Source of the DNA: Bacteroidales bacterium
GTDB lineage: Bacteria > Bacteroidota > Bacteroidia > Bacteroidales > UBA3663
Reading direction: 5' to 3'
DNA: 64,000 bases
NCBI GenBank assembly: GCA_017561935.1
Contig: JAFZBE010000048.1
Span: forward strand, 28,619 to 92,618
In this document: in pieces, positions 41,713 to 50,349 of the stretch
Numbering within the stretch: the first letter of the stretch is position 1
Layout: every line of letters starts with the position of its first letter
Made by a program: the position numbers and the translations under genes
Notes under the pieces: generated by a model
What the model saw: only the letters and a program-made list of their open reading frames with translations
The model's database searches: none
What the model was told of the DNA's origin: nothing

Positions 41713-42342
41713 TCATTGCATTTGGATCAAGTGATAGAACTCTTCGCGAAGGGAGGGATTGGTGCGGAAGACGCCTGTAAAGTAGCTGACGCACATGTTT
41801 CCCTTGTTCTTGACGCCACGCATGGTCTTGCAGGTGTGCATGCCCTTGAGGACAATGGCGAAGCCCTGCACCTGGTTGTCGAGGGCGTCGCTGAGCATCT
41901 CGATGATGTCGTGGGCCAAGCGCTCCTGTAGTTGCAGACGTGCCGAGCAGTAGCCTACCACGCGGGCAATCTTCGAGATGCCAAGGATTCTCCCATCGTC
42001 CTGAGGGATGTAGGCGAAGTAATATTGCCCGAAGAATGGCATACCGTGGTGTTCGCACATCGAGTAGAAGTCGCCCGTGTCGAACACCATCTCGGTGTTG
42101 TGCGCATCGTTCTCGAAGGTAGTTATCTTGGGTTTCTGCGTGGGATCGTAGCCTCGGAACAGTTCACGCCACATGCGGACAATACGGTCGGGAGTATCGA
42201 CCAAGCCTTCACGTGTAGGGTCTTCGCCGATAGCCTTCAGGACGGTGCGGATGGCATCCTGGAGCTGCTCATCGGTGACTGACGAGGCCTGCTGGATCAG
42301 CGGACGCCCACTATCTTGTGAGTCTGAAGTGAAAGTTTCCAT
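41713..42342 (-). CDS. folE: GTP cyclohydrolase I
   Basis: Converts GTP to 7,8-dihydroneopterin triphosphate, the first step of both folate and preQ0 synthesis. The 209-residue protein has DTPDRIVRMWRELFRGY, the zinc and active region DFYSMCEHHGMPFFGQYYFAYIP, and KIARVVGYCSARLQLQERLAHDI, in order. The start codon lies inside the queE coding region with a 46-bp overlap. With queE and queD it forms a queuosine-precursor operon here. Confidence 0.95.
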   Translation of the reverse strand: METFTSDSQDSGRPLIQQASSVTDEQLQDAIRTVLKAIGEDPTREGLVDTPDRIVRMWRELFRGYDPTQKPKITTFENDAHNTEMVFDTGDFYSMCEHHGMPFFGQYYFAYIPQDDGRILGISKIARVVGYCSARLQLQERLAHDIIEMLSDALDNQVQGFAIVLKGMHTCKTMRGVKNKGNMCVSYFTGVFRTNPSLREEFYHLIQMQ

Positions 42343-42884
42343 TGGGGATGTTGTAGGATATAACTTATTGTCTTTTCAATGATTTCCTGATTGCGCTGGG
42401 GGTCTTGCGTATCGCAAGGTTGGAGGCGGTATTCGCTGGCGGGTATCTGTTCGTAGAGGGCAATGTCCTGCGAGGGGCTGTCTTCGAAGACGACCTTGAG
42501 CTCGTCGATGTGCCCGATGGGGAACCCCTCCCCGACCCTTACAAATTTGGGAGAGCAGGTGATCCAATCAAATCGGCAACCTTCGGGCAGGGGGCGTGTG
42601 CCGTTGGTCTCGAGCATGAGGTAGCAGCCATGGGCATGCAGCTTGTCGCAGAGTGAGGCCGTAAGTTGCAGGGTGGGTTCGCCACCCGTGATGACCACGT
42701 AGCGACTGGGATATTGGAGCACTGCACTAACAATATCGTCCTCGCTCATCTCCTGACCTGCCTCGAAGTCGGTGTCGCAGAACCAACAACGGAGGTTGCA
42801 GCCGGAAAGACGCACAAAAACGGCAGGTGTGCCCGTATGATGCCCTTCGCCCTGTAGGGAGTAGAATATCTCGTTGATTTTCAT
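42297..42884 (-). CDS. queE: 7-carboxy-7-deazaguanine synthase
   Basis: Radical SAM enzyme of preQ0 (queuosine) synthesis, 195 residues from the ATG at 42884. MKINEIFYSLQGEGHHTGTP and CNLRCWFCDTDFEAG contain the iron-sulfur cysteine motif (C-x3-C-x2-C-type), followed by VITGGEPTLQ. Start choice: the ATG at 42884 shares a base with the queD stop (TGATG). A GTG one codon upstream also reads in frame. Confidence 0.94.
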   Translation of the reverse strand: MKINEIFYSLQGEGHHTGTPAVFVRLSGCNLRCWFCDTDFEAGQEMSEDDIVSAVLQYPSRYVVITGGEPTLQLTASLCDKLHAHGCYLMLETNGTRPLPEGCRFDWITCSPKFVRVGEGFPIGHIDELKVVFEDSPSQDIALYEQIPASEYRLQPCDTQDPQRNQEIIEKTISYILQHPQWKLSLQTHKIVGVR

Positions 42885-43219
42885 CACTCGTCGCGTTCAT
42901 AGATAGCCACATTGCCGCTGCTCTCCTGGACCGATGCCTTGTAGCAGTTGGGCACCTGCTCGACAATCCAGTGGGCGATGTTCTCGGCCGTGGGATTGAA
43001 TGGCAGCACAGCGTTGAGGTCCTGATGATCGAGGGCTCCATGCACGATACGCTTCACCTCGGTGAAATCGACCACCATGCCGTCGTCGTTCAGTTCACGA
43101 GACTTGCAATAGACCTTCACCAACCAATTGTGACCGTGCAGGTTCTCGCACTTGCTCTGGTGCGAAAGTCTCAGGTAGTGGGAGCCTGAGATCTCCATGG
43201 TTTTTTCGACGTAGTACAT
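42884..43219 (-). CDS. queD: 6-carboxy-5,6,7,8-tetrahydropterin synthase
   Basis: Second enzyme of preQ0 synthesis, converting 7,8-dihydroneopterin triphosphate to 6-carboxytetrahydropterin. The 111-residue protein has the metal-binding histidines in LRLSHQSKCENLHGHNWLVKV, VDFTEVKRIVHGALDHQDLN and, near the end, VQESSGNVAIYE. The ATG at 43219 is chosen over a TTG two codons upstream. It is the first gene of the queD-queE-folE run, and an AATTAACAATT spacer repeat lies upstream. Confidence 0.94.
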   Translation of the reverse strand: MYYVEKTMEISGSHYLRLSHQSKCENLHGHNWLVKVYCKSRELNDDGMVVDFTEVKRIVHGALDHQDLNAVLPFNPTAENIAHWIVEQVPNCYKASVQESSGNVAIYERDE

Positions 43220-43221
43220 TG

Positions 43222-43257
43222 TCAATTAACAATTCACAAATAACAATTAACAATTAT
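43222..43257 (-). repeat. AATTAACAATT spacer repeat upstream of queD
   Basis: GTCAATTAACAATTCACAAATAACAATTAACAATT-type units, given here only as a description, fill the gap to the symporter and match the 11939 spacer motif. Confidence 0.65.
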
Positions 43258-44734
43258 TCTTTCGATTGAAAAGGAGGGCAAGGAAGAAGCCGACAAAGAA
43301 GATGGTCATCGTGCCAAGGACGATGGCGAGATACTCGTGAAGTCCCGGGTCGGGCAATCCGAGCCACTTCCAGCCAGAAATCCATGCGATGACAGCAAAG
43401 CCGCAAATGACACCCAACAAAGCATGAATGTTCTTGACACGACGTGCCATATACCCCAGAAGGAAGAGGCCAAGCATTCCGCCCGAGAAGATGGAAGAGA
43501 GCTTCCACCAAGCATCGAGGATGGAATCGACATTGACGAGCGCCAAAGCCACGATGATGCCAAGTGTGCCAATGACAACCGAACCGGTCTTGAGCACGAT
43601 GAGTTTTTCGCGATCGCCGACACGGTGGCGCAGACGGGTCCAATAGTCGGTCAGAATGATTGTCGAACACGAAGTAACCGAAGTTGCCACTGTTGACATA
43701 CCGGCTGCAAAGACCGAAGCTATAAGGAGTCCCGTCAAACCTGTGGGCAGCACATTCACCATGAAATAGGGGAAGACATAATCGGGCTTGTTGGCTGCGT
43801 CAAATGCAGTCACCTGCGCATCGGGCATGACCTGATAATAGGCAAAGAGTGACGTGCCGATGAGAAAGAAGACGGCGCTGACGGGTATGAAAAGCCAGCC
43901 CCCAAAAAGCGCGGCATGCTTCGCTTCCCGGTCAGTCTTGGCTGTATGATAACGTTGGACGTAGTTCTGATCGATGCCATAGTTCTGCAAGTTGATGAAG
44001 ATGCCATAGATCAGGCATACCCAGAATGTAGAGTGGCGCAGATCGGTGAAAGAGAACGAACCAAGCGAGAACTTAGAACGCCCGTATTCGTCGAGCGTGC
44101 TGAATCCGATGCGGAAAGTCTGCATCGGTCCTTCGGGCATCGAGAAAAGCAGCACACCAAGGCATACCAGAGCACCTGAGATGAGGATGAAGCCCTGAAT
44201 GGCTTCTGTCCAAATCACAGCCTTCATGCCGCCCAGCATCGAATAGACGATGATAGCAGCCGAAGTGATGATGATGACCGTGCGCAGATCCCAACCCATC
44301 AGGATGTTCATGGGCATGGCCAGAAGGAACAGGATGGAACCCATACGAGCAATCTGGGTAAGCAGATAGCAGGCCGAAGCGTAGAAGCGTGCCCATGCGC
44401 CAAAACGGTCTTCGAGGAAAGAATAGGCGCTCACCGAACTTCCCATGCGGTAGAAAGGCACGAAGTATTTGGCAGCGAAGTAGGAGGCGATGGGAATGGA
44501 AAGACCGAAGACAAACGGATTCCAATCGCCCGCATACGACTTGCCGGGATTGCCCAAGTAACTGATGGAGCTGACGTAGGTCGAAAAGATACTCATACCA
44601 ACCACCCAGCCCGGGATACTCTTACCCGCAGTGGTAAAGTCCTTCGACGAGGCTTTCCTATCGAAGAAACTGCAGCCGTAAAGGACAATGCCGCCAGTGA
44701 AGACGAGGAAGACGATGAAATCGATTACGTTCAT
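43247..44734 (-). CDS. Sodium:solute symporter
   Basis: A 495-residue SSS-family transporter with about 13 membrane segments. The family motifs are visible: MSIFSTYVSSISYLGNPGKSY near residue 50, a FLEDRFGAWARFYASACYLL segment, and GLLIASVFAAGMSTVATSVTS with the SSS signature (G-x-x-x-A-x-x-x-A-A-x-M-S-T). The ATG overlaps the lyase stop by 4 bp (ATGA), so the two genes are coupled. Similar pairs in Bacteroidales take up and cleave sialic acid or other keto-acid sugars; the substrate is inferred only from its partner. Confidence 0.9.
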   Translation of the reverse strand: MNVIDFIVFLVFTGGIVLYGCSFFDRKASSKDFTTAGKSIPGWVVGMSIFSTYVSSISYLGNPGKSYAGDWNPFVFGLSIPIASYFAAKYFVPFYRMGSSVSAYSFLEDRFGAWARFYASACYLLTQIARMGSILFLLAMPMNILMGWDLRTVIIITSAAIIVYSMLGGMKAVIWTEAIQGFILISGALVCLGVLLFSMPEGPMQTFRIGFSTLDEYGRSKFSLGSFSFTDLRHSTFWVCLIYGIFINLQNYGIDQNYVQRYHTAKTDREAKHAALFGGWLFIPVSAVFFLIGTSLFAYYQVMPDAQVTAFDAANKPDYVFPYFMVNVLPTGLTGLLIASVFAAGMSTVATSVTSCSTIILTDYWTRLRHRVGDREKLIVLKTGSVVIGTLGIIVALALVNVDSILDAWWKLSSIFSGGMLGLFLLGYMARRVKNIHALLGVICGFAVIAWISGWKWLGLPDPGLHEYLAIVLGTMTIFFVGFFLALLFNRKNNC

Positions 44735-45681
44735 TCGAAGATATTCAGCTTACCATTGCGAATGGGAAGGCGGTCGAGGGCCGCCTGAACCTTATCGCGT
44801 TCGGGTTGGTTGAACTTGTAATAAGGCGAAGCCACAAAGTCGTCGTCAATCACGCCAAGCAGGGAACAAGCACACTTAAGGCCCTTCAGATAGCTGGAAC
44901 TGTGATGTCCGATACTGTAGATTGACGAGGAGATCTGCATGATGTATTGTTGCAGGCGATGCAGTTCGCCCAAGTCGCCAGATGCTGCGGCAAAATACAT
45001 GCGTACATACAGTTCGGGGAACATATTGGCGCCACCATTGACACCGCCCTGACCACCCATAAGGACACATTCACCCGTAATCTCTTCGGGGCCACACAAC
45101 ATAGCGAAGTCCTTTCGGCCCGTCTGACGAACAGCATAGGCCACGCTCTGGAAATAGACGGCATTGGCGGAAGAGTCCTTGAGTCCCACCACCTGTGGCA
45201 TCTGTGCCAGACGTGCCACCGTATCGGGCGCGAAGCTCACCTTGACGTGCGAGGGCATATTGTAGAGGAACAGCGGCAGAGGAAGCTGCGGGACAAGTTC
45301 CTCGTAGAACTGTGCCAACTCGGGCTGACCCGTGGCAAAGTAATAAGGTGGTGCAGAAACAAGTCCTGCTGCATCACATTCGGCGGCGATATTGGCCAAC
45401 TTGATGGACTCGACAATCGAGGTGTCGGTGATGCAGGCCAGCAGGGGTAGGCGACCGTCGTTGATGCGACAGCTCTCGCGTATCATCTGGTGTCGAACCT
45501 TGTAGGAGAGTGACTGTGCCTCGCCCGTTGTTCCGAGGACGAAGAGTCCGTGCACTCCCCCATCGACGAGGTGGTTGATGAGGCGTTCGAGCGACGGAAT
45601 GTCCAGCGTCTCGTTGTCCTTGAGGGGCGTAACGAGCGGAGGAATGATGCCGCAGAGCGGCTGTGGCAGATTAGCTTTCAT
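44731..45681 (-). CDS. DHDPS/N-acetylneuraminate-lyase family aldolase
   Basis: A 316-residue class I aldolase of the DapA/NanA superfamily. The motif GLFVLGTTGEAQSL (G-T-T-G-E), tyrosine in FLYNMPSHVK and Schiff-base lysine in VVGLKDSS are all present. Sequence alone does not fix whether it makes dihydrodipicolinate, cleaves N-acetylneuraminate, or handles a related 2-oxo-acid; coupling to a sodium symporter favours a catabolic lyase. It is transcribed before the symporter and follows a HAD hydrolase gene on the same strand. Confidence 0.88.
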   Translation of the reverse strand: MKANLPQPLCGIIPPLVTPLKDNETLDIPSLERLINHLVDGGVHGLFVLGTTGEAQSLSYKVRHQMIRESCRINDGRLPLLACITDTSIVESIKLANIAAECDAAGLVSAPPYYFATGQPELAQFYEELVPQLPLPLFLYNMPSHVKVSFAPDTVARLAQMPQVVGLKDSSANAVYFQSVAYAVRQTGRKDFAMLCGPEEITGECVLMGGQGGVNGGANMFPELYVRMYFAAASGDLGELHRLQQYIMQISSSIYSIGHHSSSYLKGLKCACSLLGVIDDDFVASPYYKFNQPERDKVQAALDRLPIRNGKLNIFE

Positions 45682-45713
45682 TGTGTGTCAATAAATTCAT
45701 ACTTTTACCTCAT

Positions 45714-46397
45714 TTACCTCAGATACTGACGGAACTGTGCTGTCCAGTCGCTACGTATCGGCGGGCAGAAGGTGTGGATGCCAAACGACGTGGCTGCCTC
45801 GCAATTGTGCTGGTTGTCATCGACGAAAAGAGTCTCGTCTGGCATGTAACCCGACTCGTCGAGAATAGCCATGAAGAATGCAGGATCGGGTTTGACAAGA
45901 TGCATCTCGTGCGAGAGCCAGGTGAAATCGAAGAGCTCACGTGGGTCGTAGCCAGCCTCGATGAAGTAGCGCAGACAGTAATCCCAATGGATTGTATTGG
46001 TGTTGGAGAGGACACTTACTGCGTAACCTTCGCGCTTCAGCTGCCTGACGAAATCGAGGCGATAAGCTGGGATGCCATCGCACATCGAACTGAACGCCAA
46101 TACAATCTGACGATTAGTGGGAGCAGGAATGGGATAACCATCCTTCATGAACGGTATTATGCTGCGAAGCTTGCCGGCACGTTCGAAGGCACCGGTGTGG
46201 GCGGCACGCATGGCGTCGCAGAACTCATCAAGCGAGTACTTGCCCACCTCCATCGCGCCGAGAACACCCTGCTGATGTGCCAGACTCAGCATCTGCTCAA
46301 TCTCGGGAATACCTATCTTCTTGAATTCCGAGATGCAGCGGTCGGGGCGAAGGTCGAGCAACACGCCGCCGAAATCGAATATTATATTCTTGATCAT
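45714..46397 (-). CDS. HAD-superfamily hydrolase
   Basis: A 227-residue HAD subfamily IA phosphatase with motif I IIFDFGGVLLDLRPD (nucleophile Asp), motif II VSVLSNTN, lysine of motif III in VKPDPAFF, and motif IV FVDDNQHN. These enzymes dephosphorylate small sugars or cofactors. Neighbours suggest a role with the lyase-symporter pair (a phosphosugar), but the substrate is unknown. G-rich repeat DNA lies just upstream and borders prfA. Confidence 0.88.
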   Translation of the reverse strand: MIKNIIFDFGGVLLDLRPDRCISEFKKIGIPEIEQMLSLAHQQGVLGAMEVGKYSLDEFCDAMRAAHTGAFERAGKLRSIIPFMKDGYPIPAPTNRQIVLAFSSMCDGIPAYRLDFVRQLKREGYAVSVLSNTNTIHWDYCLRYFIEAGYDPRELFDFTWLSHEMHLVKPDPAFFMAILDESGYMPDETLFVDDNQHNCEAATSFGIHTFCPPIRSDWTAQFRQYLR

Positions 46398-46404
46398 TAT
46401 TTCC

Positions 46405-46448
46405 TAGAGGGTTTGAGAAGTTTGAGGGGGTTGAGGAGTTTGAGGGGT
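46405..46448 (+). repeat. GTTTGAGAAG-type G-rich array
   Basis: AGAGGGTTTGAGAAGTTTGAG, GGGGTTGAGGAG and TTTGAGGGG units fill the gap between prfA and the HAD gene, and touch the prfA stop. Confidence 0.8.
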
Positions 46449-47551
46449 CACAACTCGCTCTCCTTCATGCGTTCAGCATTCTCGGCAACAATAAGGTGGT
46501 CGATGCAGTCCTGAATGTCGCCGTTCATGAAGGCGGGAAGATTATAAATCGTATAGTTGATACGATGGTCGGTGACACGCCCCTGCGGGAAGTTGTAGGT
46601 GCGGATCTTGGCACTACGATCGCCCGTCGAAACGAGTGTCTTTCGACGATTGGCGATGTCATCGACATACTTCTGGTGCTCCTTGTCGTAAATGTAGGAA
46701 CGCAAACGTGAGAGGGCACGTTCCTTGTTCTTGGGTTGATCACGGGTCTCGGTACATTCAATCAAAATCTCATCAACGACACCCGTGTTGGGATTCTTCC
46801 ACATATAACGCAGACGAACACCTGACTCTACCTTATTGACGTTCTGCCCGCCAGCTCCTGAACTGCGGAAAGTGTCCCACTTGATCTCGCCTTCGTTGAT
46901 ATGCACCTCAAACTCATCAGCTTCGGGAAGAACAGCTACCGTGGCAGCCGAGGTATGCACACGTCCCTGGGTCTCGGTGACGGGCACACGCTGCACGCGA
47001 TGTACACCCGACTCGTATTTTAATGTGCCATAGACCGAATCGCCGGTCACCATGCAGATGATTTCCTTGAAACCACCCACAGCCCCTTCGTTGCATGATT
47101 GCACAGAGAGCGTCCAACCCTTCGACTCACAAAAGCGCTGGTACATCTTGAAGAGATCACCGGCAAAGAGCGCTGCCTCGTCACCACCCGTGCCGCCACG
47201 GATCTCAAGCACGGCATTCTTTGCATCCTCAGGGTCCTTTGGAATGAGAAGCATCTTGATCTTCTCCTCGATAACAGGGATCTTGGCTTCGCACTCCTGA
47301 AGCTGCTCGCGTGCCATCTCCTTCATTTCGGGGTCGTTCTCAGTCTGCATGAGCTCGCGTGCCTCATCACGTCCCGACAAGGCTTCGACATATTCCTTGC
47401 GAGCATGAAGGATGTTCTCGAGCTCGCGGTATTCTCGTGTCAGCTTGACGTATCGTTGTTGGTCGGCGATGACACCAGGGTCGGTCACAAGGAGCGAAAC
47501 CTCCTCGAACCGACTCTTCAAGCCATCCAATTTTTCTAAAAGACTATTCAC
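46448..47551 (-). CDS. prfA: Peptide chain release factor 1
   Basis: Ends translation at UAA and UAG codons. The 367-residue protein has EEVSLLVTDPGVIADQQRY near the N-terminus, the RF1/RF2 block EIRGGTGGDEAALFAGDLF, and the catalytic GGQ in SSGAGGQNVNKVESGVRL. The start is a GTG at 47551: no ATG lies near, and the family normally begins about five residues before LLEKLDGL. Its G also ends the GH3 stop codon (TAGTG), so termination and reinitiation are probably coupled. This places a housekeeping gene behind a glycosidase. Confidence 0.92.
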   Translation of the reverse strand: MNSLLEKLDGLKSRFEEVSLLVTDPGVIADQQRYVKLTREYRELENILHARKEYVEALSGRDEARELMQTENDPEMKEMAREQLQECEAKIPVIEEKIKMLLIPKDPEDAKNAVLEIRGGTGGDEAALFAGDLFKMYQRFCESKGWTLSVQSCNEGAVGGFKEIICMVTGDSVYGTLKYESGVHRVQRVPVTETQGRVHTSAATVAVLPEADEFEVHINEGEIKWDTFRSSGAGGQNVNKVESGVRLRYMWKNPNTGVVDEILIECTETRDQPKNKERALSRLRSYIYDKEHQKYVDDIANRRKTLVSTGDRSAKIRTYNFPQGRVTDHRINYTIYNLPAFMNGDIQDCIDHLIVAENAERMKESEL

Positions 47552-50208
47552 TATTCTTCTTTCAAGTTGAAATTTATCGGATGCAAATCCTTCAAGCGGC
47601 TGCTTGGCCCATAGTAGAGCATATAACTGCCTGGAACGATTTCCATCTTGCACGTTTCGGGATTGTATGTGCGAAGATCCTCGATAGGTATCTCCACATC
47701 GACTGTCTCACCCGCCTTGATCGGGACACGCTTAAAACCACGCAGCGAACGCAATGGGCCCTCTTCATCGTTTTCTTTTTTCAGATAAACCTGAATGACC
47801 TCTTCGCCATCACGTTGACTAGTATTCGTCACTTGGATGATCAGCGAATAACCGATTCGGGTCGGCTCACCATCGATATGTGAGGTAGTTCTACGCAGAC
47901 GGGTATTTCCATATTCGAAGGTGCTGTAGCTCATCCCCTCGCCAAAGGCAAACAGAGGTTCGCCTTTGAAGTAGCGATAGGTGTGACCCTTCATGTTGTA
48001 GTCACCGAAGTCGGGCAACTCTTCTTCGCTGCGATAGAAGGTGACAGGCAGACGTCCTGCAGGATTGTAGGCACCCGAAAGAACATCAGCTACAGCCTGT
48101 CCACCCTGCTGGCCTCCATACCATGCCTGAAGAATAGCATCGCAGGTATTGGTCTCAGGTTCGAGACCAATGGCCGAACCACTCATGCAGACAAAGACCA
48201 CGGGTTTGCCCGTCTCGTGCAGTTTCTTGAGCGTTTCACGCTGCACTTTGGGTAGCTGGATGCTGGTACGATCGCCGCCCTTAAAGCCCTCATAAGGCAC
48301 CTTCATCTCCTCGCCTTCGAGCTTTGGAGAGATACCGCCCACATATACATAGACTTCGGCATCCTGTGTGTCGGCCACGAGTTTATCATAGTTTAGGGGA
48401 TTGAAGATTCCGAGATCGAAGTTGATTTGAGCGTCATCGGCAATGTAAGCCCAGTCAATTACGATGTGATAATCCTTGCCCGCTTCCACGTCGATGGTCT
48501 TATTGAAGGGACGTGGACCATGTCCAGTACGGAATGTCTGCACAGTGTCACCATTGACGAGGTAGCAACCCTGTCCGCAGATGAATCCGTCAAGGACAAT
48601 CTGCTGGTTCTTGTCGGCATGGAACGTAGCGACGTACTCGGCCGAGAAATCACGAAGGTTCACGCCTGGAGCAAAAACCGTATTTCCACCCGTACAAAGT
48701 TGCCAAGGCGAAGTGAGATCTTGCACTACTGCAGGTTCACCCTCCTTCTTGAGGTTGTTCCAGTACTTCACCGTGAAACCCTTCTGTCCGTTCAAACCAA
48801 CACATTGGCTGAACGCACTTTCAAAGACATCGTCGGTGACAAGGTTCGAACCGCGCTTGTAAATGATGTTGGTAGGGCCAAAGGTTTGACGCATAGCATC
48901 GAGGACGGTTACCGTGCGACGTGGTGAACCGTAGTAATTGCCCCATTGGGCCACACTGTCGGTAGCATTGGCGCCAATCACGGCAATCTTTTTGCCACTA
49001 AGAGGGAGCAGGTTCCCATCGTTCTTAAGCAATACCATCGACTCGCGTGCCATCTGAAGTGCCTTCTGGTCACTCTCCTCGTTGGCCAAGAAAGACTCGG
49101 GGATGTAGTTCCACGACACTATCTCGTCGGAATCCATCTCGCCCAGACGGAAACGGTCGGTCAACAAACGAAGCACCGACACGTCAATGTCTTCTTCTTT
49201 GATAGCACCACTCTTAACAGCCTCGGGCAGACTTCTATAAGCGCTACCGCACTCCACATCGGTTCCACTCAAAACTGCATTGGCTGACGAAGCAGCCGCA
49301 TTTTCGAACACGCGATGATTCTCATATCTGAGCGAATAGAAGTCGTTGATAGCACCGCAGTCGCTCACTACGATACCCTTATACCCCCATTCCTTGCGCA
49401 GAATCTGCGTCAGCAACTGGTCGGAGCCGCAGCATGGCTTGCCTTCGTAAGCATTGTAGGCGCACATCACCTCATGAACATCTGTAGTTTTGACGATATT
49501 CTCAAAGGCATAGAGATAAGTCTCAACAAGGTCACGCTGGCTGAGGTCGGTAACATTGAACTTGTGACGCTCGTATTCCGGACCACTGTGAATGGCATAA
49601 TGCTTGAGACAAGCATGCAGCTTGTCGTAGGGACGCCACTTGCCTTCGCCTGCCAATTTATAGACTTTCTCATCGGGTTTGCCCTGCAGACCTGTAACGA
49701 CAGCATAACCCATCTTGCGAGTTAAGAAAGGATCCTCTCCATAGGTTTCCTGTCCACGTCCCCAACGTGGGTCACGGAAGATATTGATATTAGGTGTCCA
49801 CACAGTCAGTCCGCTATAGCGCTTGACCAACCCTGCGCGACGTGCCTGGATGTACTTGATGCGCTGCTCGGTACTGGCAATTTCCATCACTTGCTGCAAC
49901 AGTTCGGGGTCGAACGAAGCAGCCATTCCGATGGCCTGAGGAAAGACAGTAGCCAATCCACTGCGTGCAGCTCCGTGCAACGCCTCGCTCCACCAGTTAT
50001 ATTCCTGAATGCCCAACTCTGGGATGGCACGGCTGTCGTTCATCATCAGGGTAACTTTCTGTTCAAGAGTGAGACGACTCAAAAGGTCCTTGGCACGAAC
50101 TTCGGCCGAGAGATTGGGGTTCTGATAAGGTAATGATTCCTTAACCTCGGCAACACCGAGGCTGCAAAGGCCGGCAAGTGCCAGCATCAATAAGATCTTG
50201 CGTTTCAT
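47551..50208 (-). CDS. Glycoside hydrolase family 3 (beta-glucosidase/xylosidase type)
   Basis: An exported 885-residue GH3 enzyme cleaving beta-linked glucose, xylose or similar units, in the periplasm or outside. The signal peptide lies at KRKILLMLALAGLCSLGVAE. Domain order: GH3 N-terminal TIM barrel (FPQAIGMAASFDPELL, KHYAIHSGPEY, and VVSDCGAI with the nucleophile Asp), GH3 C-terminal alpha-beta part interrupted by a PA14-like insert (FTVKYWNNLKKEGEP, VLDGFICGQGCYLVNG, IVIDWAYIADDAQINFD), and a FnIII-like end (GEEVIQVYLKKEND). Likely a beta-xylosidase or glucosidase. It has its own promoter at 50236. An in-frame TTG/ATG upstream would precede that promoter. Confidence 0.92.
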   Translation of the reverse strand: MKRKILLMLALAGLCSLGVAEVKESLPYQNPNLSAEVRAKDLLSRLTLEQKVTLMMNDSRAIPELGIQEYNWWSEALHGAARSGLATVFPQAIGMAASFDPELLQQVMEIASTEQRIKYIQARRAGLVKRYSGLTVWTPNINIFRDPRWGRGQETYGEDPFLTRKMGYAVVTGLQGKPDEKVYKLAGEGKWRPYDKLHACLKHYAIHSGPEYERHKFNVTDLSQRDLVETYLYAFENIVKTTDVHEVMCAYNAYEGKPCCGSDQLLTQILRKEWGYKGIVVSDCGAINDFYSLRYENHRVFENAAASSANAVLSGTDVECGSAYRSLPEAVKSGAIKEEDIDVSVLRLLTDRFRLGEMDSDEIVSWNYIPESFLANEESDQKALQMARESMVLLKNDGNLLPLSGKKIAVIGANATDSVAQWGNYYGSPRRTVTVLDAMRQTFGPTNIIYKRGSNLVTDDVFESAFSQCVGLNGQKGFTVKYWNNLKKEGEPAVVQDLTSPWQLCTGGNTVFAPGVNLRDFSAEYVATFHADKNQQIVLDGFICGQGCYLVNGDTVQTFRTGHGPRPFNKTIDVEAGKDYHIVIDWAYIADDAQINFDLGIFNPLNYDKLVADTQDAEVYVYVGGISPKLEGEEMKVPYEGFKGGDRTSIQLPKVQRETLKKLHETGKPVVFVCMSGSAIGLEPETNTCDAILQAWYGGQQGGQAVADVLSGAYNPAGRLPVTFYRSEEELPDFGDYNMKGHTYRYFKGEPLFAFGEGMSYSTFEYGNTRLRRTTSHIDGEPTRIGYSLIIQVTNTSQRDGEEVIQVYLKKENDEEGPLRSLRGFKRVPIKAGETVDVEIPIEDLRTYNPETCKMEIVPGSYMLYYGPSSRLKDLHPINFNLKEE

Positions 50209-50235
50209 ATGCGTGCGAATAATAAAAAATGCGCG

Positions 50236-50266
50236 GCAAATATACAATAAAAATACCGCAAAACAA
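50236..50266 (-). promoter_or_regulatory. Promoter for the GH3-prfA unit
   Basis: Minus strand TTTG (50266-50263), a 19-bp gap, and TATATTTG (50243-50236), 28 bp before the GH3 ATG. Confidence 0.8.
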
Positions 50267-50349
50267 AATTTCGAGTCGAAAAACTGCTTTGCGAATTCAT
50301 TTCGCACCATTTATTGTCCGAAATAGACAAATGGAGAAGACTAATCGAA

